From Anaerolineales bacterium UBA3499 (GTDB taxonomy: Bacteria > Chloroflexota > Anaerolineae > Anaerolineales > UBA11657): a stretch of 64,000 nucleotides of DNA. Both the position numbers and the translations under genes were made by a program. The number at the start of each line of letters is the position of its first letter. The stretch's first letter is position 1. This document shows positions 7,126 through 16,612 of the stretch, in pieces. The notes beneath the pieces are model-generated. The model saw nothing but the letters and a program-made list of their open reading frames with translations. It was not told where the DNA came from and ran no database searches. Location: the NCBI GenBank assembly GCA_002377585.1, contig DFQC01000033.1, forward strand, positions 1 through 64,000. The letters run 5' to 3'.

Positions 7126-8151
7126 ATGCTTGAATCATTAGATACTATAAAAACTACAGCTTTGTCTGAACTACAAAAAACAAGCGACAAGGAAACGCTG
7201 CGCCTATGGTATTCAAAACACCTAAGTAAAAACAGCCCATTAATCAAGTCGTTAAGAAACCTCAGTAACGTGGCACCCCAAGATAGGCCTGCTATCGGTA
7301 AACATGCTAACCACATACGTAACGTCCTTGAAGAAGCATACAAAGAACGAACACATGATTTACACCAATCTATTGCATCTACTAGACAAAAACTTGCGGA
7401 TTTGGACATCACTCTACCGGGAAGGTCTTTGAATCGGGGTCGCCTGCATATCGCCACTCAAACATTGCGTAGAATTTATACTATATGGGCAGACATGGGT
7501 TTTCAAATTTACCGTTCCAGAGAAATAGAAACTGATGAACTAAACTTCGAGCTTTTGAACATACCACTCCATCATCCTGCTAGAGACATGTGGGACACTT
7601 TCCACACAAGTACTCCTGGTGTTATATTACGAACACATACCTCTCCCGGTCAGATACATGCCATGCGAGCAAACGCCCCCGACCCTATTAGAGTCATACT
7701 ACCAGGAATGTGTTACCGGTACGAACAAATAACGGCACGATCTGAAATCCAATTTAACCAAGTAGAAGGTCTAGCAATCGGCACAAACATACGCTTTACC
7801 GATTTAAAGGGTACTCTCACCGATTTTGCAAGACGTATGTTTGGAAATTCAACGCGCACTCGCTTCCGCGCATCACATTTCCCATTTACTGAACCAAGCG
7901 CCGAAATGGATGTTGAATGCTTCTTATGCTCTGGAGAAGGATGTAGAGTTTGCAAGAAAACTGGATGGCTCGAAATACTAGGATGCGGAATGGTACACCC
8001 AGCAGTCCTAACTAATGGTGGCTATGAACCTAACAAACATACAGGGTTTGCCTTTGGCATGGGACCGGAACGTATTGCCATGCTTAAATACGGAATAGAT
8101 GATATTCGTCACTTTTGGGGAAACGATTTACGATTTCTAGAACAATTTTAG
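7126..8151 (+). CDS. pheS: Phenylalanyl-tRNA synthetase alpha subunit
   Basis: Catalytic alpha chain of the alpha2-beta2 class II phenylalanyl-tRNA synthetase. The N-terminal part is the coiled-coil arm. The catalytic domain shows motif 2 (PGMCYRYE) and motif 3 (GMGPERIAML), plus the typical HPFTE-like segment and the ending RFLEQF. A four-Cys knuckle (CFLCSGEGCRVCKKTG) lies between them, as in many bacterial PheS proteins. The ATG at 7126 is chosen because GGAGG ends five bases before it; a TTG-initiated longer frame from 7087 would overlap the leader. Regulation is by the T-box just upstream. Confidence 0.96.
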   Translation: MLESLDTIKTTALSELQKTSDKETLRLWYSKHLSKNSPLIKSLRNLSNVAPQDRPAIGKHANHIRNVLEEAYKERTHDLHQSIASTRQKLADLDITLPGRSLNRGRLHIATQTLRRIYTIWADMGFQIYRSREIETDELNFELLNIPLHHPARDMWDTFHTSTPGVILRTHTSPGQIHAMRANAPDPIRVILPGMCYRYEQITARSEIQFNQVEGLAIGTNIRFTDLKGTLTDFARRMFGNSTRTRFRASHFPFTEPSAEMDVECFLCSGEGCRVCKKTGWLEILGCGMVHPAVLTNGGYEPNKHTGFAFGMGPERIAMLKYGIDDIRHFWGNDLRFLEQF

Positions 8152-8245
8152 AATAAATTATTGTATTGAAAAGAATTACTAAGTTATAAAATTATGTGTA
8201 CACCAATTTCTGCAGTCACCAAAAAAATAGCAAGGCTATCAAAAC

Positions 8246-10795
8246 ATGAAAGTTCCCTTAAGTTGGCTTAAAGAATATATTGAAATTACTCTTGATCCTC
8301 ATGAGATTGCTCGCCTTTTAACATTTGCAGGTTTAGAAGTTGAATCAATAAACTTCATAGGGCTACCGCAACCCGATCAACTTCAAAACCAGACAAGCAT
8401 ATACGGGCTTGAGTGGGATCGTAACAACATTATTGTGGCTGACATAAATAAGGTTGAACACCACCCCAACGCAGATCGTTTAGTTTTAGCACAACTCTAT
8501 GATGGTGAAGTGACACACACTGTGCTTACAGGCGCTCCCAACCTTTTTCAATATAAAGACCAAGGCGAATTGGCTCAACCATTAAAAGTAGCTTATGCGC
8601 GCGAAGGTGCTCAACTGTATGATGGACATAATTCTAACCAGGAATTAATTACAATTAAACGCAAGAAAATTAGAGGTGTCGAATCCTATTCGATGGCATG
8701 CTCTGAAAAGGAGCTTGGTATATCTGATGAACATGAAGGAATTATAGTTTTTGATTCTGATGCTCCAAAGGCTGGCACACCGCTTGTTGACTACATTGGA
8801 GATGCTGTATTCGATATCGCAATTACACCAAACATGGCCCGCAACCTAAATATATTAGGTGTTGCCAGAGAATTAGGCGCTCTTACGAAAACTCCAATAA
8901 ATCCTCCAACAACAAATATTACAATTTCAAAATCAATTCAATCACCGCTTGAAATGCCAAAAATAGAAATTGCTGAACCTGAATTAAACCCGCGATTTAC
9001 TGCAACATTAATTGAGAATATTCAAATTAAACCTTCGCCCTACTGGATGCAACTGCGACTACGCATGTCTGGTATGCGTCCAATCAACAATGTAGTTGAT
9101 ATAACTAACTATGTAATGTTAGAAACGGGACAACCACTTCATGCCTTTGATTATGATGTGCTCCGTAATCGATCAGAAACAAAAGTTCCGGTCATAAGTA
9201 CAAGGCTCCCAAAATCTGGTGAGAAAATTGTGACTCTGGACGGAATAAATAGAAACCTTGATGATTTCACTATTCTAGTCGCAGACAATACTGGTGCTTT
9301 ATCAATCGGTGGAATTATGGGCGGGAGTGACTCAGAAGTGTCTGATGACACAAAAAATATACTACTCGAAGCTGCCAGTTGGGATTTAATCAATATTCGT
9401 CAAACTGTCACATCACAACAAATGCAATCATCACAAGCAGGATATAGATTCAGTCGCGGAGTAAGTCCTGAAATAGCTGCTAGCTCCAACCATAGGGCAG
9501 CCGAAATGATTCGATCCCTTGGCAACGGAAAAATCATCCACAAGTTTGTAGACAAATACCCGCGTCATTATGTGCCAAACACTGTAAAACTACCTATAGG
9601 TGAAATACAACGTAGTTTAGGTGTTGATATACCAACAGATGAGGTTGTCAGCATTCTCATAGCATTAGATTTCACAGTTGAGCAAAAGAAAAACATATTA
9701 CACGTCACAGCTCCTAGCCATAGATTAGATATAGGAATAGCTGAAATAGGCATTGCTGACATAATCGAGGAAATTGCACGCATTTGGGGTTTTGAAAATA
9801 TCCCTGAGACGCAGATATCTGATTTAATGCCAAGACAGGAGAATAACACTCTTCTAGAAAAAGAAGAAAAAATCCGTGATATTCTAGTCAATCTCGGTCT
9901 GCAGGAAGTGATAACTTATCGAATTTCCTCACCTGAAAATGAACAGCTTTTGCATCCTATAGAGAATGGGCCTTACGTACATTTAGCTAATCCAATAACT
10001 CCCGAACGCTCTGCTATGCGCCGGTCACTTCTGTCGAGTGTCCTAGAATGTGCTCAAGACAATTTGCGCTTTCAACAACGAATAGCACTATTCGAAGTGG
10101 GTCCAGTATATTTGCCTGAACTCTCCTCATCAAATGAACAATCAAGTTTGCCGCTCGAAGCTCAAAGATTATCAATAGTCCTTTCAGGACAAAGACTCTC
10201 CTTGAGCTGGATTAATAACCGGGTTGAAACAATGGATTATTTTGACCTAAAAGGAATTATCGACCAACTAATCCAAACTGCACATATATCCAACTACACC
10301 ATTGACGTTGCAAGCCATCCAGCTTTTCAAGCTGGTGCTGTTGCCAGATTAACTATAGACGGATCACAAGCAGGATTATTCGGTGTATTACATCCTGACA
10401 TAGCATCAAAATACGACTTGCGAGAATACCCCACTTTAGCAGCTGATTTTGATCTTATGGCATTTGTAGATGCTATGCCAGATCACTATAGTAGCAACCC
10501 CATACCACGTTTCCCGGCCATAATTGAGGATATTGCTTTAATTGTTGATGACCGTATAAACAACGCTGAAGTAGTGGCATCAATCGTAAAATCTGGAGGT
10601 GCCACTCTGACTAAAGTACAGTTGTTTGATCTTTTCCGTGGAGAACAAATCGGGGCCAACAAGAAAAGTCTAGCCTATCGACTGACATATCAATCTGAAG
10701 TAAAAACTTTGACTGATAAAGATGCAGCTAAACTACGTAACAAGATAGTAAAAACTCTACAAAAAGAATTGGGTGCTCAACTTCGTAGTGAGTAA
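8246..10795 (+). CDS. pheT: Phenylalanyl-tRNA synthetase beta subunit
   Basis: Beta chain of PheRS, 849 residues, slightly longer than the usual about 800. The opening MKVPLSWLKEYIEI is typical. In order one sees an OB-fold tRNA-binding domain (about 50-200), the B3/B4 editing domain (about 230-400, with GGIMGG), the B5 domain, a core domain homologous to the catalytic fold, and a C-terminal FDX-ACB anticodon-binding domain ending in KTLQKELGAQLR. It lies 94 bases after pheS and is expected to be co-transcribed under T-box control. It meets the next gene tail to tail with one base between them. Confidence 0.96.
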   Translation: MKVPLSWLKEYIEITLDPHEIARLLTFAGLEVESINFIGLPQPDQLQNQTSIYGLEWDRNNIIVADINKVEHHPNADRLVLAQLYDGEVTHTVLTGAPNLFQYKDQGELAQPLKVAYAREGAQLYDGHNSNQELITIKRKKIRGVESYSMACSEKELGISDEHEGIIVFDSDAPKAGTPLVDYIGDAVFDIAITPNMARNLNILGVARELGALTKTPINPPTTNITISKSIQSPLEMPKIEIAEPELNPRFTATLIENIQIKPSPYWMQLRLRMSGMRPINNVVDITNYVMLETGQPLHAFDYDVLRNRSETKVPVISTRLPKSGEKIVTLDGINRNLDDFTILVADNTGALSIGGIMGGSDSEVSDDTKNILLEAASWDLINIRQTVTSQQMQSSQAGYRFSRGVSPEIAASSNHRAAEMIRSLGNGKIIHKFVDKYPRHYVPNTVKLPIGEIQRSLGVDIPTDEVVSILIALDFTVEQKKNILHVTAPSHRLDIGIAEIGIADIIEEIARIWGFENIPETQISDLMPRQENNTLLEKEEKIRDILVNLGLQEVITYRISSPENEQLLHPIENGPYVHLANPITPERSAMRRSLLSSVLECAQDNLRFQQRIALFEVGPVYLPELSSSNEQSSLPLEAQRLSIVLSGQRLSLSWINNRVETMDYFDLKGIIDQLIQTAHISNYTIDVASHPAFQAGAVARLTIDGSQAGLFGVLHPDIASKYDLREYPTLAADFDLMAFVDAMPDHYSSNPIPRFPAIIEDIALIVDDRINNAEVVASIVKSGGATLTKVQLFDLFRGEQIGANKKSLAYRLTYQSEVKTLTDKDAAKLRNKIVKTLQKELGAQLRSE

Positions 10796-10796
10796 A

Positions 10797-11711
10797 TTAT
10801 TGCTCCAAGTACTTTATCAAAGCCGGAGCTATATCACTCAAATCGTTGATAGAAGCTGCAACACTACTGTGGTCATCTCCAAACAAAAGTACTGGAACCT
10901 TGTTGCGTGTATGACGACGTGTTGTTTTATCTTCTAAATTACCATGGTCCGACACAATAACAATCAATCCGTCAGACTCACACCAAGAAAATAACATACC
11001 CCCTACGACTGCATCAAGACGCTCTACTGTATCGATAGCAGCACTCATGGTGCCACGATGTCCAACAACATCAGTCTGCCAACAATCAAACAACAACAAG
11101 TCAGTCTTTTGGGCTAGTAAAACCAAACGCTTGCCTGCTTCGTGTAACGATAATATGGGTATATCTTCAAAACCTAGATGGTATTGCAGCCCCTCTCCGG
11201 TAAAGTCTGCAGCTAAAGCATGCCCTCGGCGTAAATCCTCTATATTGCTGAACGTAGTTCCGACAGTTTGAAATGCAAATTGAATCGATGATGGTAACCG
11301 ACGCCCAGACTGCAGTTGCTGCAAAAAAGCAGGAGGGTAAGCATTCGCTAGTCCAACGGAATGATTGTTACTAGAAATAGCTTTTAGAATATTATTGCTC
11401 TGCAATAATATTCTAATTTCTTCACTGGGTTTAGGTCCCCAGTGTTTGCCTATATAGGCTGGTATATTAACCCCAGTCATGATTGTTGCCTGACCGGTAG
11501 CAGATTGCGGTATACCATCTACTCCCATGCAGGCATCAACCGGTACAAATGAAAACTTATTGTGAGAAATAGCCTGCTGATTTGAAACAAGTTTACGTCC
11601 TGACATTAACATAGTTAGATTAGGCGTATTAGCAGCAACAAAAGGGTTTGTATCTGCATCATCCAATCCCAGACCTACCCCATCAACAAATAAAATCAGT
11701 ATCCGTCTCAT
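10797..11711 (-). CDS. Metalloenzyme of the iPGM/alkaline phosphatase superfamily
   Basis: Two-metal phospho-transfer enzyme of the alkaline-phosphatase fold, related to cofactor-independent phosphoglycerate mutase and phosphopentomutase. FVDGVGLG at residues 8-15 provides the first metal Asp. QSATGQATIMTG (about 69-80) has the Thr/Ser nucleophile region, DVVGHRG supplies Asp and His, and VSDHGNLED supplies further metal ligands. At 304 residues it is far shorter than true iPGM (about 510) and lacks its insert domain, so glycolytic mutase activity is doubtful. The actual substrate is unknown. Confidence 0.83.
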   Translation of the reverse strand: MRRILILFVDGVGLGLDDADTNPFVAANTPNLTMLMSGRKLVSNQQAISHNKFSFVPVDACMGVDGIPQSATGQATIMTGVNIPAYIGKHWGPKPSEEIRILLQSNNILKAISSNNHSVGLANAYPPAFLQQLQSGRRLPSSIQFAFQTVGTTFSNIEDLRRGHALAADFTGEGLQYHLGFEDIPILSLHEAGKRLVLLAQKTDLLLFDCWQTDVVGHRGTMSAAIDTVERLDAVVGGMLFSWCESDGLIVIVSDHGNLEDKTTRRHTRNKVPVLLFGDDHSSVAASINDLSDIAPALIKYLEQ

Positions 11712-11820
11712 ATACCACCAGCCATTAAACTTATTAGTAGCATTACGTTGCGTAGCTTGTTTGTTACTTCTACTGAGTAATTACATACCAATATTTACGT
11801 TACTGCGATTCTAGCACGCT

Positions 11821-11849
11821 TTGACAATGGACCAACCCTCCGCTACAAT
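11821..11849 (+). promoter_or_regulatory. Strong sigma-70-type promoter of the EF-G2 gene
   Basis: Perfect TTGACA at 11821-11826, 17 bases, TACAAT at 11844-11849. The untranslated leader would be about 75 bases and contains AAGGGAGG at 11907-11914. Confidence 0.75.
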
Positions 11850-11929
11850 GCCAACCTGTGCTGACAACATATATTATGCAAGATATTTGGCGGATACCGC
11901 TTTCAGAAGGGAGGTAGACTAAAACTGTC

Positions 11930-14002
11930 ATGAATGAATACCTAACTGACTCCATACGCAATGTAGTTCTTGTAGGCCATGGAGGGTCTGGTAAGACCTC
12001 GCTAGTAGAAGCTATGCTCCATGTCACTGGAGCCACCACACGGCTTGGTAGAGTTGATGATGGTTCTACTGTAGCCGATTTTGAGGACGAAGAACGCAAC
12101 CGTCAAATGTCTATTAGTACAGCAATGGTTGCATGTATCTACGAAGATTATAAAATAAATATCCTAGACACTCCTGGATTTACTGATTTTGTTGGTGAAG
12201 TCAAGTCAGCACTGCAGGTTGCAGACGCAGCAATAATTGTGGTAGATGCCGTAGCAGGTGTAGAAGTGGGTACAGAACTTGTTTGGGACTACTGCAACGA
12301 ACACAATCTACCTAGATTCGTGGTAATCAACAAAATGGATCGTGACAATGCTAACTACAGTAAAGCACTAAGCTCTGTACAGCAACTTGCATCAGACAAA
12401 AAACTCATACCTGTAGCACTGCCTTGGGGCGAAAAATCAAACTTTCAAGGAATTATTGGAATGTTAGCTCAAAAAGCAAGGCCCGGCTCTGGAGATACAA
12501 CTGAGGACATTCCCGAAGAATATGCAGAGACAGTTGCAGCTGCACGCACTGAGCTTGAAGAAGCTGCAGCAGAAGGCGACGATGAATTGCTGATGCGATA
12601 CTTAGATGGAGAAACACTGAGCCCAGATGAAATAGAACACGGATTCAAACAAGCTGTACTGTCAGGTAGTTGTGCTCCAGTTTTAGTGGCATCAGCCACA
12701 GAGTCCGTTGGTGTGGTACCACTCTTGCTAGGTATCACTCGGTATCTACCTTCCCCTGTAGAGAACCCTAATGCAAACGAGACCGAACAACAAGAAAAAG
12801 ACTTGGAAACACAAGGTGTGTTTGCTTTTAAAACAACAGCTGATCCATTTGTTGGAAAACTAACGTACCTAAAAGTCATGTCGGGGATCCTCGAATCAGA
12901 TACACGAATACAAAATCATACAAAGAAAACTGAGGAACGAATCGGGACTTTGCACGTAATGCGCGGAAAAGAACAGATTCCTGTAAAACGTTTGCACTCT
13001 GGAGATCTTGGTACTATAGCAAAACTCAATGACACAGCCACCGGGGATTCTTTAGGTGATAAGAATAACCCTCTGCTATTTCAAACTGCGGTATATCCTG
13101 GTAGTTTATACGCTGTAGCAGTTCGACCAAGAACACAAGCAGACTCAACCAAAATGGGTCCTACACTGTCAAAATTATGTGAAGAAGATCCTACACTTAG
13201 CTGGCGTAATGAACCATCTACAAAACAATCAATACTGGAGGGGATGGGTGACCAACACATTGACATTGCACTCAAACGTGCTGAACAAAAGTTTGGCACA
13301 TCATTAGATATTAGCACCCCAAAGGTTCCGTATAGAGAAAGTATAACTAGCTCTGGAGATAGCCAATATCGACACAAGAAACAAAGTGGTGGGGCTGGAC
13401 AATTTGGTGAAGTTCATATGCATATAGAGCCACTAACTAGTGCGAATATGGATCCAGATGGTGACGAGAATTTCTGCTTCAAGAACAAAGTGTTTGGCGG
13501 TGCTATATCGGCTAACTTTATGCCAGCAATAGAGAAAGGTATTCGCAGCGTACTTACAGATGGTGCGGTAGCTGGCTTTCCCATGGAAAAAATATTTGTC
13601 GCGATAACAGACGGCAAGGAACATCCTGTAGACTCAAAGCCCATCGCATTTGAAATAGCAGCTAGAGAAGCCTTTAAACTTGCCGTTGCAAATGCCAGCC
13701 CAGTGCTACTTGAGCCTATTATGTTAATTGACATTACAGTACCAGAAAGTAATATGGGTGATGTAATGAGTGACCTCAACAGTAGACGCGCTAGAGTACA
13801 AGGAATGGATTCGATCGGTGGCAAGAGTATTGTTACAGCAGAAGTGCCATTAGCAGAAGTCCAACGTTATGTTACTGACTTACGCTCCATCACACAAGGA
13901 CGCGGTGTATTTTCACTAAAATATTTACGGCATGAACAAGTACCATCACATCTTTCACAGTCCATCATTGACGCGTCTCATTCCGACTCATCGAATGAAT
14001 AA
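11930..14002 (+). CDS. Elongation factor G-like GTPase (EF-G2 type)
   Basis: Translational GTPase of the EF-G family. G1 is GHGGSGKT (16-23), G3 is DTPGF (80-84), G4 is NKMD (134-137), followed by EF-G domains II-V (for example GDLGTIAKL, then GGAGQFGEV, then the domain V end). The G2/switch I region reads RNRQMSIST instead of the RGITI of housekeeping EF-G, and the GATTRLGRV opening is characteristic of the EF-G2 paralogue group. It is therefore probably a second EF-G rather than the str-operon factor. It is alone behind a strong promoter, not next to rpsL, rpsG or tuf. The SD-to-ATG distance is long (15 bases). Confidence 0.88.
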   Translation: MNEYLTDSIRNVVLVGHGGSGKTSLVEAMLHVTGATTRLGRVDDGSTVADFEDEERNRQMSISTAMVACIYEDYKINILDTPGFTDFVGEVKSALQVADAAIIVVDAVAGVEVGTELVWDYCNEHNLPRFVVINKMDRDNANYSKALSSVQQLASDKKLIPVALPWGEKSNFQGIIGMLAQKARPGSGDTTEDIPEEYAETVAAARTELEEAAAEGDDELLMRYLDGETLSPDEIEHGFKQAVLSGSCAPVLVASATESVGVVPLLLGITRYLPSPVENPNANETEQQEKDLETQGVFAFKTTADPFVGKLTYLKVMSGILESDTRIQNHTKKTEERIGTLHVMRGKEQIPVKRLHSGDLGTIAKLNDTATGDSLGDKNNPLLFQTAVYPGSLYAVAVRPRTQADSTKMGPTLSKLCEEDPTLSWRNEPSTKQSILEGMGDQHIDIALKRAEQKFGTSLDISTPKVPYRESITSSGDSQYRHKKQSGGAGQFGEVHMHIEPLTSANMDPDGDENFCFKNKVFGGAISANFMPAIEKGIRSVLTDGAVAGFPMEKIFVAITDGKEHPVDSKPIAFEIAAREAFKLAVANASPVLLEPIMLIDITVPESNMGDVMSDLNSRRARVQGMDSIGGKSIVTAEVPLAEVQRYVTDLRSITQGRGVFSLKYLRHEQVPSHLSQSIIDASHSDSSNE

Positions 14003-14007
14003 AGGGT

Positions 14008-14391
14008 CTACTCTAACTCATCGCACTTACCTATGTGCTTATTGAGTATTCCACTATCATAGGAGTAACAATCACAAAAATCGGTGTTGACTTGTTCGTT
14101 ATTTCCTCTCCAAAACATGAAGCCCACCCGATTATTTAGACATACATGGTCGAGTGTTCGACTTAATGGATTTTTGGTAGCCCAACCCAAACCACGTTCA
14201 CTATCTTCCATTATTAACCACACGCGATATTCACGGTACTCGTTCGGACTCCAAACTAGCTCACCTTGCATAGCTAATATCAACATAAAAACAGGAAGTG
14301 AAATAATACAAAACCAAAATATCACAAAAGTCCCCGCGAATACATGTCGAAGTTTCAGCCAGTCAGGAAGTAATTTCATATAATATGACAC
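14008..14391 (-). CDS. Small hypothetical membrane protein with cysteine-containing outer part
   Basis: I do not recognise this protein. It has 127 residues with one clear hydrophobic segment at about 18-41 (VFAGTFVIFWFC onward), followed by a charged and aromatic region and a C-terminal part with CDC and a last Cys near the end. An overlapping plus-strand frame (14084-14383) is equally long, but this strand is preferred because of the orderly N-terminal positive patch, membrane span and soluble domain. It faces the end of EF-G2 and is divergent from the MBL hydrolase. Existence as a real gene is likely but unproven. Confidence 0.5.
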   Translation of the reverse strand: MSYYMKLLPDWLKLRHVFAGTFVIFWFCIISLPVFMLILAMQGELVWSPNEYREYRVWLIMEDSERGLGWATKNPLSRTLDHVCLNNRVGFMFWRGNNEQVNTDFCDCYSYDSGILNKHIGKCDELE

Positions 14392-14455
14392 CTATAATTT
14401 GTTTGGTAAAATCGTTTCAAAAGTATATAGTATCTTCAACAAACAAGGGATTTTT

Positions 14456-15088
14456 ATGACTTTGATTGTAGAAAAATTAACTCTTGGTCCCCTAGAAACC
14501 AATTGCTTCATAATAGCTGACACTGCCTGTAATCGGTGCGTAGTAGTTGATCCAGCATGGGACGCACACAAAATCATTAGTTTAGTGAATGAAAAAAGAT
14601 GGGAATTACAAGCTGTATGGCTAACCCACGCGCATTTTGACCATTTTGGGGCGCTAGGTGAAATAATGGATTCTCACCCAGATTTACCTTTAGGACTTCA
14701 TGCCATGGACCTACCGTTGTATCAATCCGGTGGAGGAGCATCAAACTGGGGGCTATCAATTGATAACAGCCATCAACCTACAATTTGGTTTGATATAACT
14801 AAAACACTGAACATTGGTGAGCATAATTTCAGTGTATTGTTTGTGCCCGGACATTCCCCCGGCCACGTAGCATTCTTTGCAATGGATAGCAATTTTTTAA
14901 TTGGAGGTGACGTGCTTTTCCAACGAGGTATAGGACGAACCGACCTTTATGGGGGAGACTTTGACCAACTCATCAACAGCATAAAGATGAATCTTCTTCC
15001 TCTTCCTAATGATACTGTTGTCTACCCAGGACATGGGGATAACACTACTATATCTGCTGAAAAACAATTCAACCCGTACATAACTTGA
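14456..15088 (+). CDS. Metallo-beta-lactamase-fold hydrolase, glyoxalase II-like (YcbL group)
   Basis: Zinc hydrolase of the MBL superfamily. THAHFDH (residues 57-63) is the HxHxDH metal motif; further ligands are in PGHSPGHVAF, GGDVLF and YPGHG. Length (about 210) and layout fit the YcbL/glyoxalase II-like short hydrolases, which lack the C-terminal helical domain of true glyoxalase II. The ATG at 14456 is chosen: AAGGGA ends five bases before it and the family N-terminus (LGPLETNCFI) follows directly, whereas the longer frame adds an unmatched 19 residues. A thioester such as S-lactoyl-thiol is a plausible substrate but not shown. Confidence 0.88.
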   Translation: MTLIVEKLTLGPLETNCFIIADTACNRCVVVDPAWDAHKIISLVNEKRWELQAVWLTHAHFDHFGALGEIMDSHPDLPLGLHAMDLPLYQSGGGASNWGLSIDNSHQPTIWFDITKTLNIGEHNFSVLFVPGHSPGHVAFFAMDSNFLIGGDVLFQRGIGRTDLYGGDFDQLINSIKMNLLPLPNDTVVYPGHGDNTTISAEKQFNPYIT

Positions 15089-16612
15089 TCAGGGAATCGG
15101 TATGAAACCATCTGACAAATCACTCCTAGTTCTCTGCTGCACCCAGGCAAACCAATCACGCAAAACACCTGAGGACTCCTTATAACTTACCGCATAGACA
15201 GGAACACTAAACAATCCCGAACCCGTAATTTCCAATGATTTCACATCTGAGTTTGCAAAACTTTGCCAACTATAACCAATAGATCCTTTTGTTTTACTCA
15301 CATACTCTACCATCAGATCATCACCTGCAAACACACGAGCAACAGGAGAAGGTGCAACGTTACTTAATACAATGAACTCGAAGATGGTCCGCGCTGAATC
15401 TCCTTTCTCTCGCACAGCAAGCTTAATGGGCTCGGATTCGCCACCAAACTCTTCCCAGTCTAGTGTTGAGCCTTCAAATACAGATCTGAGATTATCTATT
15501 GATAGTTCATCAATATCAGAATCTGGATGCACAATAACTTGCAGCACAGTGAATGCCAGAGGTATTGAAAACAGATTCAAATCATCGGGGGAGTACAATA
15601 CAACACCTGATTCAACACCACCTGAGTATACAGCTTTTATTAATTGCCTATCAGATGAGTAAAGCTGTGTTTGCAGATTATCACTATAAGGTGATGTCGT
15701 GATCAGATTAGTAACAAACTCACTGGTAGCGCTAGTCACACCTACCGTAGACAATGGCTCTTTGGTGATAATTGGAGCAGGAGTAGTAGCAGGAGAACAA
15801 CCAAGCAATGTACCAACTAATCCTAATAATAAACAGTAATAAGCAAATGGCCATAGTGAGTGATTACGCAAATATCTAAGCAACCAATGAATAGACACAA
15901 TTCCTACTAATAAGGCTGTAAAAAACCCCGCTAAGATAGCGGGCCAATATTGCCATAGTAACTGGTTAGTAAACAATTCTATGCCCGCAACCAGACCAGC
16001 TCCTACCATCACTGGTATAGCCATCATAAAGCTGAATTTAGCTGCGGACTCGCGTGTGAGTTTCCGTAAAATCCCCCCAACTATTGTGACGCCTGATCTT
16101 GATATACCTGGTAGGATGGCAAGTGCCTGAAAGCATCCGATTATCAAAGCATCGAACCAGCGGATATCTTTTATATTAGTTCTAATTTTTGGAGAATACA
16201 GCTCTGATGCAATAATCACTAATGCTGTCACCAACAACAACACAGCAACACCCCTAGGGTTATCTAGCATTTCTAGGTAGAACCCTTTTAAACCAACACC
16301 TATCACACCAGCTGGAATAGTTGCAATAACAATTAACCAGCCTAGCTTTGCATTATCGCCTTCAAGAGGTTTGCGATTCCACAACCCAACAAGCAATGAA
16401 AGTATAATCGCTTTTATATCTTGCCAAAAATAGGTAATTACAGCCACTAATGTGCCTAGGTGCAATAGAATATCCACTGTAAATTCCAAATGAGTGTCCA
16501 ATGACCACCCTAACCAATGAGGTACTAACACTAGATGCGCTGAACTTGATATTGGTAGAAACTCAGTTATGCCCTGAACAATACCTAGCAATATCGCTTG
16601 TAACACTGTCAT
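15089..16612 (-). CDS. uppP: Undecaprenyl-diphosphatase fused to a PstS-like binding domain
   Basis: Residues 1-271 are a complete UppP/BacA, recycling undecaprenyl diphosphate for peptidoglycan synthesis. ITEFLPISSSAHL near the N-terminus and PGISRSG near residue 165 are its two active-site motifs. The last helix reads GLVGTLLGC, a lipobox-like ending with Cys272. Residues 272-507 form a periplasmic-binding-protein-like domain of the PstS/phosphate-binding type: VHPDSDIDELS, LRSVFEGSTLDWEEFGG, REKGDSARTIFE and GSIGYSW. The reading frame is continuous, so no frameshift is needed. The start overlaps the tgt stop by four bases (ATGA), implying coupling. I know of no standard UppP with such an extension. 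Diphosphatase activity is very likely; the ligand of the added domain is unknown. Confidence 0.87.
   Translation of the reverse strand: MTVLQAILLGIVQGITEFLPISSSAHLVLVPHWLGWSLDTHLEFTVDILLHLGTLVAVITYFWQDIKAIILSLLVGLWNRKPLEGDNAKLGWLIVIATIPAGVIGVGLKGFYLEMLDNPRGVAVLLLVTALVIIASELYSPKIRTNIKDIRWFDALIIGCFQALAILPGISRSGVTIVGGILRKLTRESAAKFSFMMAIPVMVGAGLVAGIELFTNQLLWQYWPAILAGFFTALLVGIVSIHWLLRYLRNHSLWPFAYYCLLLGLVGTLLGCSPATTPAPIITKEPLSTVGVTSATSEFVTNLITTSPYSDNLQTQLYSSDRQLIKAVYSGGVESGVVLYSPDDLNLFSIPLAFTVLQVIVHPDSDIDELSIDNLRSVFEGSTLDWEEFGGESEPIKLAVREKGDSARTIFEFIVLSNVAPSPVARVFAGDDLMVEYVSKTKGSIGYSWQSFANSDVKSLEITGSGLFSVPVYAVSYKESSGVLRDWFAWVQQRTRSDLSDGFIPIP

Noticed and set aside
14084..14383. Plus-strand frame of 99 codons opposite the small membrane protein
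   Set aside because: It has no domain-like pattern or SD; the minus-strand frame has an ordered signal/membrane/soluble layout.
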